From Syngnathus acus (lineage: Eukaryota; Chordata; Actinopteri; Syngnathiformes; Syngnathidae), in the NCBI RefSeq assembly GCF_901709675.1, contig NC_051105.1:13252604-13316603 (forward strand): a DNA stretch of 64,000 nt, written 5' to 3'. Below the pieces are notes generated by a model. The model saw only the letters and a list, made by a program, of their open reading frames with translations. It did not search any database and was not told where the DNA came from. Position numbers and translations under genes: made by a program. Positions 10,065-19,636 of this stretch are shown here, piece by piece (position 1 is the stretch's first letter; each line of letters starts with the position of its first letter).

Positions 10065-10790
10065 GTAAGACCATGTATAAACGAAACGAAACTAAACAGC
10101 ATTTTATTAAAAAAGAGGCAATGCGTTGATGACAATATCAGGCAGATTGAGTAAGTCATTTTCATGCTATGTGAACTGGATGGAAGAGAAAATAAAGAAG
10201 CCACTTAGTCTCCTACTGTGTTCGGCCACGCTTTTTGACTTGTGAGTGACTGTGTAGATGAGGTGCTTACATGAACTTCCCCCTTTCTGAATCAAAAACA
10301 ATCCTAGCTATCCGTAACACTGTAATAAAGCAATCATAAAGATCAAGTACTTATTATTATGAAACAACTTTAAATTGGTCATGAAAATTCATCAAATCAC
10401 TAGCGCTAAGGTTTACGCGCTAGTCATTTAGCTTCGTATGGTCCCTATATCATCCATTTAAAATACTACTTGAAAATGTATTTATGATGAAAAAAAAAAT
10501 GGGGTTCATGACCAAACTGTGTTAGACAGAAAGTCGCGTGGAGTCCAAGCGTATAAAATCGAGGTTCAGGTGGAGTTTGAAACAGTCATTCACCCTTGAT
10601 GTACTTACTGTAGGCCTATAGCGCTATGAATGATGGCTGTTTCTTGAATTAATAATACATCAAGACACTTGCATCCCTCTCTAGTGCTGTTTAACAAATA
10701 TTTTATGAACAAATACTTGTACAAATACTTATTTTAAACACTCTTACACCCCTGTCTGGGGCTGTTTGCGAAATAGTATCTGAGAACTTT
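10065..10790. other. mmadhc intron, no recognised feature
   Basis: AT-rich intron sequence between the third exon donor and a solo LTR. No repeat boundary could be supported. Confidence 0.4.
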
Positions 10791-11510
10791 GTTAGAGTGT
10801 TTCTCACTCTAACTTCTTTGCAAGAACCACACGCGCAACAGTTTGGCCATTTTACGCTTGCAAGCGGAGATGCCATCAGCACCCTGTGTGGCACAGAGAT
10901 GCTTGAAAGCAGTCTGACTTAGACCTCTTGTAAGGGCATATTGATTGAAAGAAAACAGGGTGGGGGTTAGCGTAGACAGGTTTGGTGAATCCCCGGCATC
11001 TGTTCAAATCAGAGCAGGGGGTCTTAGCACTTTGTTTTACGATGTTGGGGGAAACAGAAGAAGTTTGATTTCTTCCTCTGCAGCTGGTCAAGCAGTGCAG
11101 CAACTGGTTAATCAATATAGTCTACAGTCACTGCTGTGCAATAACATCCTGCTCCCCACACCCTTTTTGAATTGTCTACGCTATTTGCACTCTGTGTCCT
11201 TTCTGCATCCATTTCAGCCTGGTCATCCTGGAAGAGGGATCCTCCCATCTGTGGTCTCTTCCCAAGGTTTCTCATTTCCCCTAGTTGGAGTTTTGAGTTT
11301 TTCCTTGCCCTTCTGGGAGTTTAAGATCATAGAATATTTGTCATTTTTCACACGTCCTGAGTGTTGTTAGTCACCTAAATGTTGAACAGAGGCTGTGATG
11401 TACCGAAGTCAAATTCCTTGTTTGGCACGCCCAAACATGGCGAATAAAAATTCTTGAATCTTGAATTCCAACATAATCATACGATCAAGATAATTTTTTC
11501 AACCCTAACA
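10791..11510 (-). mobile_element. solo LTR (family L-A) split by a LINE tail
   Basis: Same LTR as 5230-5653: TGTTAGAGTG at the left and CCCTAACA at the right. A LINE 3' end occupies about 11121-11463. Flanking bases AACTT and CACGT do not form a clear duplication, so either it has decayed or the copy arose differently. Confidence 0.75.
11121..11463 (+). mobile_element. L2-like LINE 3' UTR (solo tail)
   Basis: Contains CCTGGTCATCCTGGAAGAGG, TGTGGTCTCTTCCCAAGG and the end AATAAAAATTCTTGAATCTTGA, the same tail that follows the RT frames ending at 43974 (+) and 33166 (-). A heavily 5'-truncated insertion inside the LTR. Confidence 0.75.
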
Positions 11511-12069
11511 CACGTATTTGAAGAAAGACTCTTGCCATCTAAAGGGGCTGTTTGACAATCATCTTTGAACACTTACACCCCTTGACATTTCCCAGGAAGG
11601 GACTGTTTGACAAAAGAATTACTCATCCAAAAAAACCACCTACTTGAACAGATATCTATTTGAACAAATAATTTTTAAAACACTCTTTCACCCCTGTGGC
11701 TTCTTTATATAAAGACGTAAAAATTGTTCTTTCTGGCATTTACTGCAACACACAATATCGTGTAACGACAGTACATCTAAAACACAAATCCCAATCCTCC
11801 TGCTCAGAAGTTTCAACAATCTACCCCTTGGAGGTAGGCTGAAGTGTTTCTATTCAAAGAAGGTATTCCGCTCACCTTATTTTTAGGCCCAATCGAACAT
11901 TTCCGTGAGGATGGCGGCGAAGGAAAAGGAGCAGCGAGCATAAGACAAAGTGAAAGAGGAATTACACACAATGTAGAAGGCAGGAAATATCAAGCGGGTG
12001 ACACAACCAACTCAATGATGTGCATCCACGATGCCTGTTCCAAAGTAAAACAGAGGCAAATCCCGGATA
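11511..12069. other. mmadhc intron, no recognised feature
   Basis: Between the solo LTR and the next gypsy fragment. A TTATATAAAG string near 11706 is not tied to any recognised gene. Confidence 0.35.
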
Positions 12070-13255
12070 TGTGTGGACCTTCTTTCGACACAACCCTGCC
12101 CAAAAACCTGACTTTAGGCTTAGTTCACATTTCTTAGGACTTAGTTTGACACTGTCCTTCTGGTACCTTTGCAAAACTGTCCTCAGGTGTTCAACATGGT
12201 CCTGACGACTTACTGTGAACTAAGTTCTCATCAAGGTAGGGTAGGCAAATGTCATCCCGCAACCCCCACAGACACTCCTCCATGCATTCCTGAAATATGG
12301 CCAGGATAGAACTAAGGCCAAATGGGATCCGCACCCACTGGTATAGACCTCAAGGCGTGATGAATGCTGTTAGTGGCTGACTTTCTTCATTCAAAAACCC
12401 TTGGGTGACCCCTGATCAAGCACTGTAAACCACGAACTACCCGTCAGGGTATCAAGCATGTCTTGTATCCAGGGAATTGGGTGTCTGTCAGGTGCTGATT
12501 AAGTTCGCGGTAGTCTACAAGGAGTTTAAAGTCTCCCGATTTCTTTCTTACACGCACTATTGGTGAAGAGTACAGGGACTTTGATTTCGTGACCCAACCC
12601 CGGTTGATTAAATCCTGCAGATAAGATTTTACTTCCTGGTGTAGGGGTTTTGGGACGCTAATGTATGTTTTTTGGACTGGTGTATTATCATGAAGGGAAA
12701 TGTGCATGCGGAGAGTAGGAATGCTGCCGACATCATTTTCGTCTTCACCAAATGCCCTGCAATCTTCCCAGAGCATTTCCCTCACTACCTGTTGCTGCTC
12801 GTTAGTTAAATCGTCTAGCACAGTGGTTCTTAACCTGGGTTCGATCGAACCCTAGGGGTTAGGTGAGTCGGTCTCAGGGGTTCGACAGAGCCTCCACTGA
12901 GGAGGTCCAAACAAACCTGATTTATCCTGTAAATTCTATTTTGCCAGTATGTAATTTGTTGTGAGTTCATGCTGGTTGGTTTTGTTCTTTGAACAAGGTG
13001 ATGTTCATGCACAGCTCATTTTGTGCACCAGTAAAAAATATCCATGTCTTGAATTTAAAGAAAATAACTTTTCACCAACTAGGGGTTCGGTGAATGCGCA
13101 TATAAAACTGGTGGGGTTCGGTGCCTCAAACAAGGTTAAGAACCACTGATCTAGCATTATCGTAGGGTCCCAAGTTTCACTAGTGTTATTGGGAAAAGAT
13201 GATGAAAGTTCGAGGTCTGCCTTGTTTTTATCAATTTTTGGCTGTAGGCTTAGAA
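12070..13255 (-). pseudogene. decayed Ty3/gypsy reverse transcriptase, split by a hAT
   Basis: Antisense RT. After an upstream linker (13255-13157) the frame from 12821 reads LTNEQQQVVREML, then HDNTPVQKTYISVPKPLHQE, INRGWVTKSKSLYSSPIVRV and VDYRELNQHL, which are the fingers and early palm of gypsy RT. Beyond 12440 it continues in other frames with a [19 protein letters not shown]-like stretch (about 12270-12210) and KLSPKKCELS (about 12140). Several frameshifts; non-functional. The hAT at 12821-13148 interrupts it. It is a different gypsy lineage from the copy at 7140-9330. Confidence 0.75.
12821..13148. mobile_element. non-autonomous hAT MITE
   Basis: 328 bp with ends CAGTGGTTCTTAACCTGGG and AAGGTTAAGAACCACTG. 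Flanking octamers GTCTAGCA and ATCTAGCA agree at 7 of 8 positions, as expected for an ageing hAT target duplication. Confidence 0.85.
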
Positions 13256-13264
13256 TGCAACTCC

Positions 13265-13400
13265 TACATAGGTATATAAAGGCCCATTTCCAGCAAGCAT
13301 CCCTCCAGTGTTCTAATGGTTCATTGTATTTGCTAATTGTGTTAGAAGGCTAATGGATGATTAGAAAACCATTGTGCAATTATATTAGTTTTTATGTAAG
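13265..13400. mobile_element. Tc1-like internal fragment (tentative)
   Basis: Contains AGTGTTCTAATGGTTCATTG, GTGTTAGAAGGCTAATGGAT and TTAGAAAACCATTGTGCAAT, resembling the subterminal sequence of common fish Tc1 elements. No termini seen. Confidence 0.4.
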
Positions 13401-13458
13401 TAGTGTAGGTAATAAATCATTGTGATTAATAATCGTGATTATGACATTGATCAAAATA

Positions 13459-15022
13459 CACTGCTCAAAAAAATTAAAGGAACAGTTTTTTATCAGGGTA
13501 TGGCATGAATTCAATTAGACTTTTCTGATAAGGTTTTGGTCAGGTAGGTGGCAGAAGGGGTTGTTAATCAGTTTCAGCTGCATTGGTGTTGATGGAATTA
13601 ACAACAGGTGCACTAGAGGGGCAACAACGAGATGGTCCCCAAAACAGAACTGGTTTTGCAGGTGGAGGCCATTTCATGTTCCTCCCTCTTGATCTTTTTT
13701 AACAGTTTTTCCACAAGTGTTGGCTTTAGCTAGAGTCATTATCACGACTGGGAACATGAGGCGATATCTTAACCCTCCTGAAGTTGCGCAGATTGTCCAA
13801 CTCCTCCAGGATGGCACATCCATGCGTGCTGTTGCAAGAAGATTTGATGTCTCCCCCAGTACAATCTCCAGAGCATGGAGGAGATTCCAGGAGACAGGCA
13901 GTTACTCTAGGAGAGCTGGACAGGGCCGTAGACGGTCCTCATTCCATCAGCAGGACTGATATCTGCTACTTTGTGCAAGGAGGAACAGGTTGAGCACTGC
14001 CCGAGCCCTACAGAATGACCTCCAGCAGGCTACTGGTGTGAATGTCTCTGCCCAAACAGTCAGAATCAGACTTCACGAGAGTGGCCTCAGGGCACGACGT
14101 CCTGTAGTGTGCCCTGTGCTCATTGCTCAGCACCGTGGAGCTCGATTGGCATTTGCCATAGAACAGCAGAATTAGCAAGTCCGCCACTGGCGCCCTGTGC
14201 TTTTCACAGATGAGAGCAGGTTTACCCTGAGCACCTGTGATAGACGTGAAAGGGTCTGGAGAAGCCAAGGAGAGCGCTATGCTGCCTGCAACATCATTCA
14301 GCATGACTGGTTCGGTGGTGGGTCTGGGGAGGCATTTTCATGGAGGGACGAACAGACCTCTACAGGCTAGAGAACGGAGGTCTGACTGCCATTAGGTACC
14401 GGGATGAAATCCTTGCACCCATGGTCAGACCCTACGCTGGTGCAGTAGGTCCTGGGTTCCTCCTGATCCACAACAATGCCCGGCCTCATGTGGCAAGAGT
14501 ATGCAGACAGTATCTGGAGGATGAAGGAATTGACACAATTTAATGGCCCTCACGTTCACCTGATCTAAACCCGATAGAACACCCCTGGGACATAATGTTT
14601 CGGTCCATCATACGCCGCCAGGTTGCTCCTCAGACTTTACAGGAGCTTGCTGATGCCCTTAGACAGATCTGGGAGGACATCCCACAAGACACCATCCGTC
14701 GTCTCATTAGGAGCATGCCGTGACGTTGTCAAGCATGCATACAAGCTCGTGGGGGCCACACAAGATATTGAAAAGAATTTTGAGTTGCAGAAATTGAATT
14801 TAGGCAAAATGGACGAACGAGCCTGCCACATCATTTTTTCACTTTGATTTTTGGGGTGTCTATATACTGAGCCCTCTGTAGGCTGAAAACTTTTATTTCC
14901 ATCAAAAGATGTGGCATCCTTTTGTTCCTGAGACATTAAACTGTCCATATCAGTATAGATATCAAACTTTTTCTTTTCACCATTGAAGTATGATGTGTTT
15001 TCAAAGTGTTCCTTTAATATTA
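13459..15022 (+). mobile_element. Tc1-like transposon 1, right end lost
   Basis: Left terminus CACTGCTCAAAAAAATTAAA after TA. The right end GTGTTCCTTTAAT is cut at about 15022, where a second Tc1 element begins, so both facing ends of the two elements are missing. Encodes the broken transposase at 13756-14723. Confidence 0.8.
13756..14723 (+). pseudogene. Tc1-like transposase (inactive)
   Basis: About 322 codons in three frames. The N-terminal helix-turn-helix region is recognisable (MRRYLNPPEVAQIVQLLQDG, VSPSTISRAWRRFQETGSYS). Then come catalytic blocks LFTDESRF (first Asp), LIHNNARPH (second Asp replaced by Asn) and SPDLNPIEHPWD (Glu). In-frame stops occur after SFHQQD, AIEQQN and EDEGIDTI. 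The Asn change alone would abolish catalysis in this DDE family. Confidence 0.85.
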
Positions 15023-16443
15023 TTCGGCCCCCTTGCGCTAATACTTTGTAGCGCCACCTTTTGCTGCAATTACAGCTGCAAGTCGCTTGGGGTATGTCTA
15101 TCAGTTTTGCACATCGAGAGACTGGAATTCTTGCCCATTCTTCCTTGCAAAACAGCTTGAGCTCAGTGAGGTTGGATGGAGAGCGTTTGTGAACAGCAGT
15201 CTTCAGCTCTTTCCACAGATTCTCGATTGGATTCAGGTCTGGACTTTGACTTGGCCATTCTAACACCTGGATACGTCTATTTGTGAACCATTCCATTGTA
15301 GATTTGGCTTTATGTTTTGGATCATTGTCCTGTTGGAAGATAAATCTCCGTCCCAGGCTCAGGTCTTTTGCAGACTCCAACAGGTTTTCTTCCAGAATGG
15401 TCCTGTATTTGGCTCCATCCATCATCCCATCAATTTTAGCCATCTTCCCTGTCCCTGCTGAAGAAAAGCAGGCCCAAACCATGATGCTGCCACCACCATG
15501 TTTGACAGTGGGGATGGTGTGTTCAGGGTGATGAGCTGTGTTGCTTTTACGCCAAACATGTCGTTTTGCATTGTGGCCAAAAAGTTCGATTTTGGTTTCA
15601 TCTGACCAGAGCACCTTCTTCCACATGTTTGGTGTGTCTCCCAGGTGGCTTGTGGCAAACTTTAAACGAGACTTTTTATGGATATCTTTGAGAAATGGCT
15701 TTCTTCTTGCCACTCTTCCATAAAGGCCAGATTTGTGCAGTGCACGACTGATTGTTGTCCTATGGACAGACTCTCCCACCTCAGCTGTAGTTATCTGCAG
15801 TTCATCCAGAGTGATCATGGGCCTCTTGGCTGCATCTCTGATCAGTCTTCTCCTTGTTTGAGATGAAAGTTTGGAGGGACGGCCGGGTCTTGGTAGATTT
15901 GCAGTGGTCTGATACTCCTTCCATTTCAATATAATTGCTTGCACAGTGCTCCTTGAGATGTTTAAAGCTTGGGAAATCTTTTTGTATCCAAATCCGGCTT
16001 TAAACTTCTCCACAACAGTATCTCGGACCTGCCTGGTGTGTTCCTTTGTCTTCATGGTTCTCTCTGCGCTTTAAACAGAACCCTGAGACTATCAAAGAGC
16101 GGGTGCATTTATACGGAGACTTGATTACACACAGGTGCTTTCTATTTATCATCATCAGTCATTTAGGACAACATTGGATCATTCAAAGATCCTCACTGAA
16201 CTTCTGGAGTGAGTTTGCTGCACTGAAAGTAAAGGGGCCGAATAATATTGCACGCCCCACTTTTCAGTTTTTTATTTGTTAAAAAAGTTTAAATTATCCA
16301 ATAAATTTCGTTCCACTTCACGATTGTGTCCCACTTGTTGTTGATTCTTGACAAAAAATTAAAATTTTATATCTTTGTTTGAAGCCTGAAATGTGGCGAA
16401 ATTTTGAAAGGTTCAAGGGGGCCGAATACTTTCGCAAGGCACT
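15023..16443 (-). mobile_element. Tc1-like transposon 2, one outer end lost
   Basis: Antisense element. The right terminus (GGGGGCCGAATACTTTCGC then AAGGCACT, followed by TA) is present. On the left only the inner repeat TATTCGGCCCCCTTGCGC remains, abutting Tc1 element 1. Carries a nearly intact transposase. Confidence 0.85.
15041..16055 (-). pseudogene. Tc1-like transposase, near-intact
   Basis: The open frame starts MKTKEHTRQVRDTVVEKF at 16055. It has a paired-type helix-turn-helix (KISQALNISRSTVQAIILKW), a GRPSKLSSQTRRR hook-like linker, and all three catalytic residues in WSDETKIELFG, FQQDNDPKHKA and SPDLNPIENLW (DD34E layout). About 320 of the usual 340 residues are in frame. An apparent 2-bp deletion after RCAKLID shifts the last 20 residues, and translation reads into flanking DNA to 14637. 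Strong similarity to the abundant fish Tc1 consensus suggests recent activity, but this copy also lacks one terminus and so could not excise. Confidence 0.88.
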
Positions 16444-16467
16444 ATATATATATATATATATATATAT
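16443..16467. repeat. (TA)n microsatellite
   Basis: Pure TA run between the Tc1 end and the next MITE. Confidence 0.9.
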
Positions 16468-16468
16468 C

Positions 16469-17069
16469 CCGTATTTATTCTAATTATCGCCCATATTCTA
16501 ATAATCGCCCAGTGTGTTAGCGATGACATAAATAAAAAACATTGATACCTCTAATTATCGCCGATGCTGCTAAAAATTCCCCCCCAAACTTACGTTTTCC
16601 TCCGCGACCGCATGCCGACGTCATTGCGCAAGTTTAAATATGACTGATTTGACAGCACGTTGAATGTCCCCTTTAAATTGTTTTTCTCCATAAACTATGA
16701 TACAATTACACTCGTCACTCCGCTACAATATCCTCACACAATTACGTTATCGGGGCGTGCACTCGAACAAGACGATCGCGATAACATGACGTGCGCAACA
16801 TGTGATTTGCGACGGTAACGTGTCGCATCGATGGAGCGTCAATTGACGCACCCCGCTGTTAGAGGTAGATCAAAACAGCCGCTGTTCTAGTGTTAAGAAC
16901 ACCAGTGAGATGCAGGTATTGCACTACACAAGGAAAATATACACATTATCGCCCATTTCAGTGCCCCTTGGCGATCGGACAAAAAGTGTTCTCTATTAAT
17001 CGCCCACCCCCCTTTTGGACATAAACCTTCTCTAATTATCGCCCTGGGCGCTAATTAGAATAAATACGG
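16469..17069. mobile_element. fold-back MITE with CCGTATTTATTCTAATTA ends
   Basis: Left end CCGTATTTATTCTAATTATC, right end GCTAATTAGAATAAATACGG followed by TA. Subterminal ATTATCGCCC motifs recur (16490, 16508, 16556, 16948, 17036). No coding sequence. Confidence 0.8.
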
Positions 17070-17071
17070 TA

Positions 17072-17920
17072 TATATTTATCATCGGCCCCCCCAGACCCC
17101 CGGTCGGCCCCCCAGACCCCCGGCTACTTTTCAGTGTTTTTTCACATTTGCGATTCTCACCCTGGTGAATGTGTCACGGCTCCGCTCTTGCGGTGCTGAC
17201 CGGCTGACGCACCCCGGCAGCCCACACATTACTGCCGTTGTCCCGGCTGTTTCTGCACGGTGGTGCATTTTTCCTTCATGCGTGGGTGTGTCACGTCTCC
17301 GCTCTTGCCCTGCTGGCCTATGGCATCACACGCCGTCCGCGCTAGACCTCTGAGGCGCGTGTCGCATCGGGTAGTCGCTGATGGTGTAGGGGTGCACTTG
17401 TGTGCTTCGATTCCTGCATTTGACGTGCAAACAGGACAATCTAATCGGGAGTGACAAGCACACACTCGGCTCTACTCTGCTTGGCGATTGAAGAGCAGAG
17501 ACGTGATAGTGTGTGTGTGTGTGCGTGTGCGCGCGCGCGTCTGCGTGAGTGCGGGCGTGTGGGTGCGTGCGTGAGCTCGCTTGTGTGTAATGAAGTACAA
17601 GTCTGAGGTGCTGCCTATATGTTGACACAGACGGAATGAATAAAGTGCACGAGGCTGAGATAAAGTGTGCTGCACAAAACTGCTAAGCCAATCAGCTGCT
17701 AGGACACAGATCAACAAGTTCCCATTGGCCATTAGTGTCATATGGGCAGATAAAGCCCTGATCTCCAAGCTGCAAGTGCCGCAAAAAGCCGCAACGCATC
17801 GGGTGTAGGGGTGGACTTGCCTGTCTTGTTGCCTGTCTTGTGTGCTTTATTGCGTATGACGGTGTGAATGTGTGTACGTATGTGTGAGACTTAACAAAAA
17901 AAATCCGAATCTATCTGCAA
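17072..17920. other. mmadhc intron with GC-rich and GT repeats
   Basis: Holds a C-rich tandem (about 17084-17135, unit CGGCCCCCCAGACCCC), two diverged copies of a GTGTCACG-CTCCGCTCTTGC motif (17170 and 17288) and a (GT)n tract at 17510-17600. No gene seen. Confidence 0.45.
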
Positions 17921-17922
17921 TA

Positions 17923-18755
17923 CCGTGATTTCCCATGCATAATGCGCAAGATTTAACAAATTTATTGTCCTAAAATCTGGGGTGCGCATTATGCATGGGT
18001 ACGACAATTTTTGAAGAAAATCTCCCTCGAAATAAAACTTGAAATCACCTTTCTTCTTGTTTGTTGTCAATCGCGCATCGCATTCAGCCATCCTGCCCAA
18101 CACACTTAGTCAGTAAAATTCATAATTGACGACACATCGTTTGATGCGATGGTGCAATCCTTGATGGTGTGTTATTGTCAAATATTGTTTGTTTTTTAAT
18201 CTCCATCGCAGACCGGATATCATATGGAGGCCGCCATGACAGTATGCGCAGAACGGATGCGCAAGACACGTCAGCTATATAAAGAGCGAGAGTTCAGTTC
18301 TCTACCTATTAGTTTCAATTCACTGTTTAATTAGCAGTTTCAATCAGCAAATAACAAAATGTGTATTACAGGTAATATTTTATTTCACAACACTTTGCCT
18401 TGTTCCTTTCTTCTCTGCTGTTCACTTCAAACACGCTCCATACAAACACAATGCTCTCGTATCAGACGCTTGCTCGATCACCTGCTCGTTTGCTGTCACA
18501 ATGTACCCTACACAAATCCGAAATATTTCTTCGCTATCGAGTTTGCTAGCGCATGCGCAGTGATACTGACCGGCAGAATAACATCCGGTTGTTCCCAAAG
18601 ATGATCTTTTTTCTGAAATAATTTGACGTTTACGGACTTAAGAGTCAAAATTTGGGTGCGTATTATACATGGGTACAGGCTTTTTTCCAGCATCAACATG
18701 CCATTTTTAGGGTGCGTATTATGCACGGGGGCGTATTCTACATGGAAAATTACGG
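17923..18755. mobile_element. MITE family M1, copy B (full length)
   Basis: Left end CCGTGATTTCCCATGCATAA, right end CATGGAAAATTACGG, flanked by TA (17921-17922 and 18756-18757). Inverted orientation relative to copy A. It lacks the SINE but keeps a promoter-like block and a short first-exon-like sequence. Confidence 0.85.
18275..18373 (+). promoter_or_regulatory. TATA box, leader and ATG mini-exon inside MITE copy B
   Basis: CTATATAAAG at 18275-18284 is followed about 75 nt later by an ATG (18359) and, four codons on, by ATTACAG|GTAATA, a consensus splice donor (18372). This looks like the 5' end of the parent transposon's gene kept in a deletion derivative. The same block recurs on the - strand in copies D and E near 54120-54190 and 55090. 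Whether it fires is unknown. Confidence 0.45.
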
Positions 18756-18769
18756 TAATTGTTCACAAA

Positions 18770-18838
18770 AAATCCGTGATGGACCGAGCTTGCGATAGGT
18801 AAACCGCGCAGTAGCGAGGGATTACTGTAAAGCAGGTA
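18770..18838. mobile_element. Tigger-like transposon right end (fragment)
   Basis: Ends GTAGCGAGGGATTACTG then TA, the same terminus as the full element at 23469-25248. Immediately abuts MITE copy B. Confidence 0.6.
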
Positions 18839-19030
18839 AAATAATCTTCCCTGTCTGACTAAAAACTGTTTAAATAATACAAACATTTCAAGTTGGTTTG
18901 ACAGTTTTGCTGAATGGCATACCAGTTTAATAACACTTATGCATGTATATTTTCCGAGCATAACATGAGTTTTCTTGTGTATGTAATTTCCCTCTTTCAT
19001 TTAATTCACTCGCTTTTTTTTCCTCCCTAG

Positions 19031-19225
19031 TTTTTTGGACCTTACACAAACAAGACATTGTTTGAGACAGACGACAGGTACCGTCTTCTTGGCTTTCAGA
19101 TTGAAGACCTGGGTTGCTGTAGAGTTATTCAACATCCTTTGTGGGGGTCACATGTGTTTGTGGGAATAATATTTACCAACGCACCACCCAGCAACCTTAA
19201 TATAAAGAATTGTCATGGCTTTTAA
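19031..19225 (+). CDS. mmadhc: mmadhc, terminal coding exon
   Basis: Acceptor TCCTCCCTAG at 19030, then 64 codons and TAA. The translation begins [20 protein letters not shown], continues [19 protein letters not shown] and ends IKNCHGF. It aligns with the end of vertebrate MMADHC ([21 protein letters not shown]..., DDLGCCKVIRHSLWG). The first Cys of the GCC block corresponds to human Cys261, reported as the residue that coordinates cobalt in the MMACHC-MMADHC complex; it is conserved here. The last eight residues differ from the human KKLSGN-type end. The preceding intron is 8,966 nt and is filled with transposons. The four visible exons sum to 171 residues, about 58 percent of the 296-residue human protein. 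Confidence 0.95.
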   Translation, partial: FFGPYTNKTLFETDDRYRLLGFQIEDLGCCRVIQHPLWGSHVFVGIIFTNAPPSNLNIKNCHGF

Positions 19226-19361
19226 ACACAAGTCCATATGCTTTTTTGTAATCGAAATGTTCTTAGCTAAAATCTATCTACGGTTTGCGTGTTGGTATCA
19301 TTATTTAGTGGACTGAATGTAATGCTTGCATGAAAACTTTAAAAGGTTGTTATTGTTTCAC

Positions 19362-19367
19362 AATAAA
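19362..19367 (+). terminator. mmadhc: mmadhc poly(A) signal
   Basis: AATAAA 137 nt after the stop codon, in AT-rich sequence; the 3' UTR would be about 150-160 nt. Confidence 0.7.
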
Positions 19368-19433
19368 ATCTCAAATTAAACATTTTTGTCCTGTAATATT
19401 TAAAATAATTTTTCCGTATCTGTCAAATGCATA

Positions 19434-19636
19434 CCGGATTTTCCAGACTATAAAACGCACCTGATTATAAGCCGTCTCAGCTAAAATTAGGGGGATTTTT
19501 TTTCTTTCACATATAAGCCGCATGTTTACACAAAAAGGATTGTCAGGGAAGAGATGGTTATTTGTGGACGCATACCTTTTATTAACATAACGTTTATTGA
19601 CAGTGATGAAGGAGCTCTGCAAACATACAAACCTGT
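19434..19636. mobile_element. pogo-like element, left end only
   Basis: TA then CCGGATTTTCCAGACTATAA and GATTATAAGCCGTC, relatives of the elements at 4045 and 27140. Interrupted at 19637 by a LINE; the right end was not found. Confidence 0.6.

Noticed and set aside
17229-17465. A 78-codon cysteine-containing frame on the - strand in the mmadhc intron
   Set aside because: No splice sites, no family resemblance, and the region is low-complexity GC/GT-rich.
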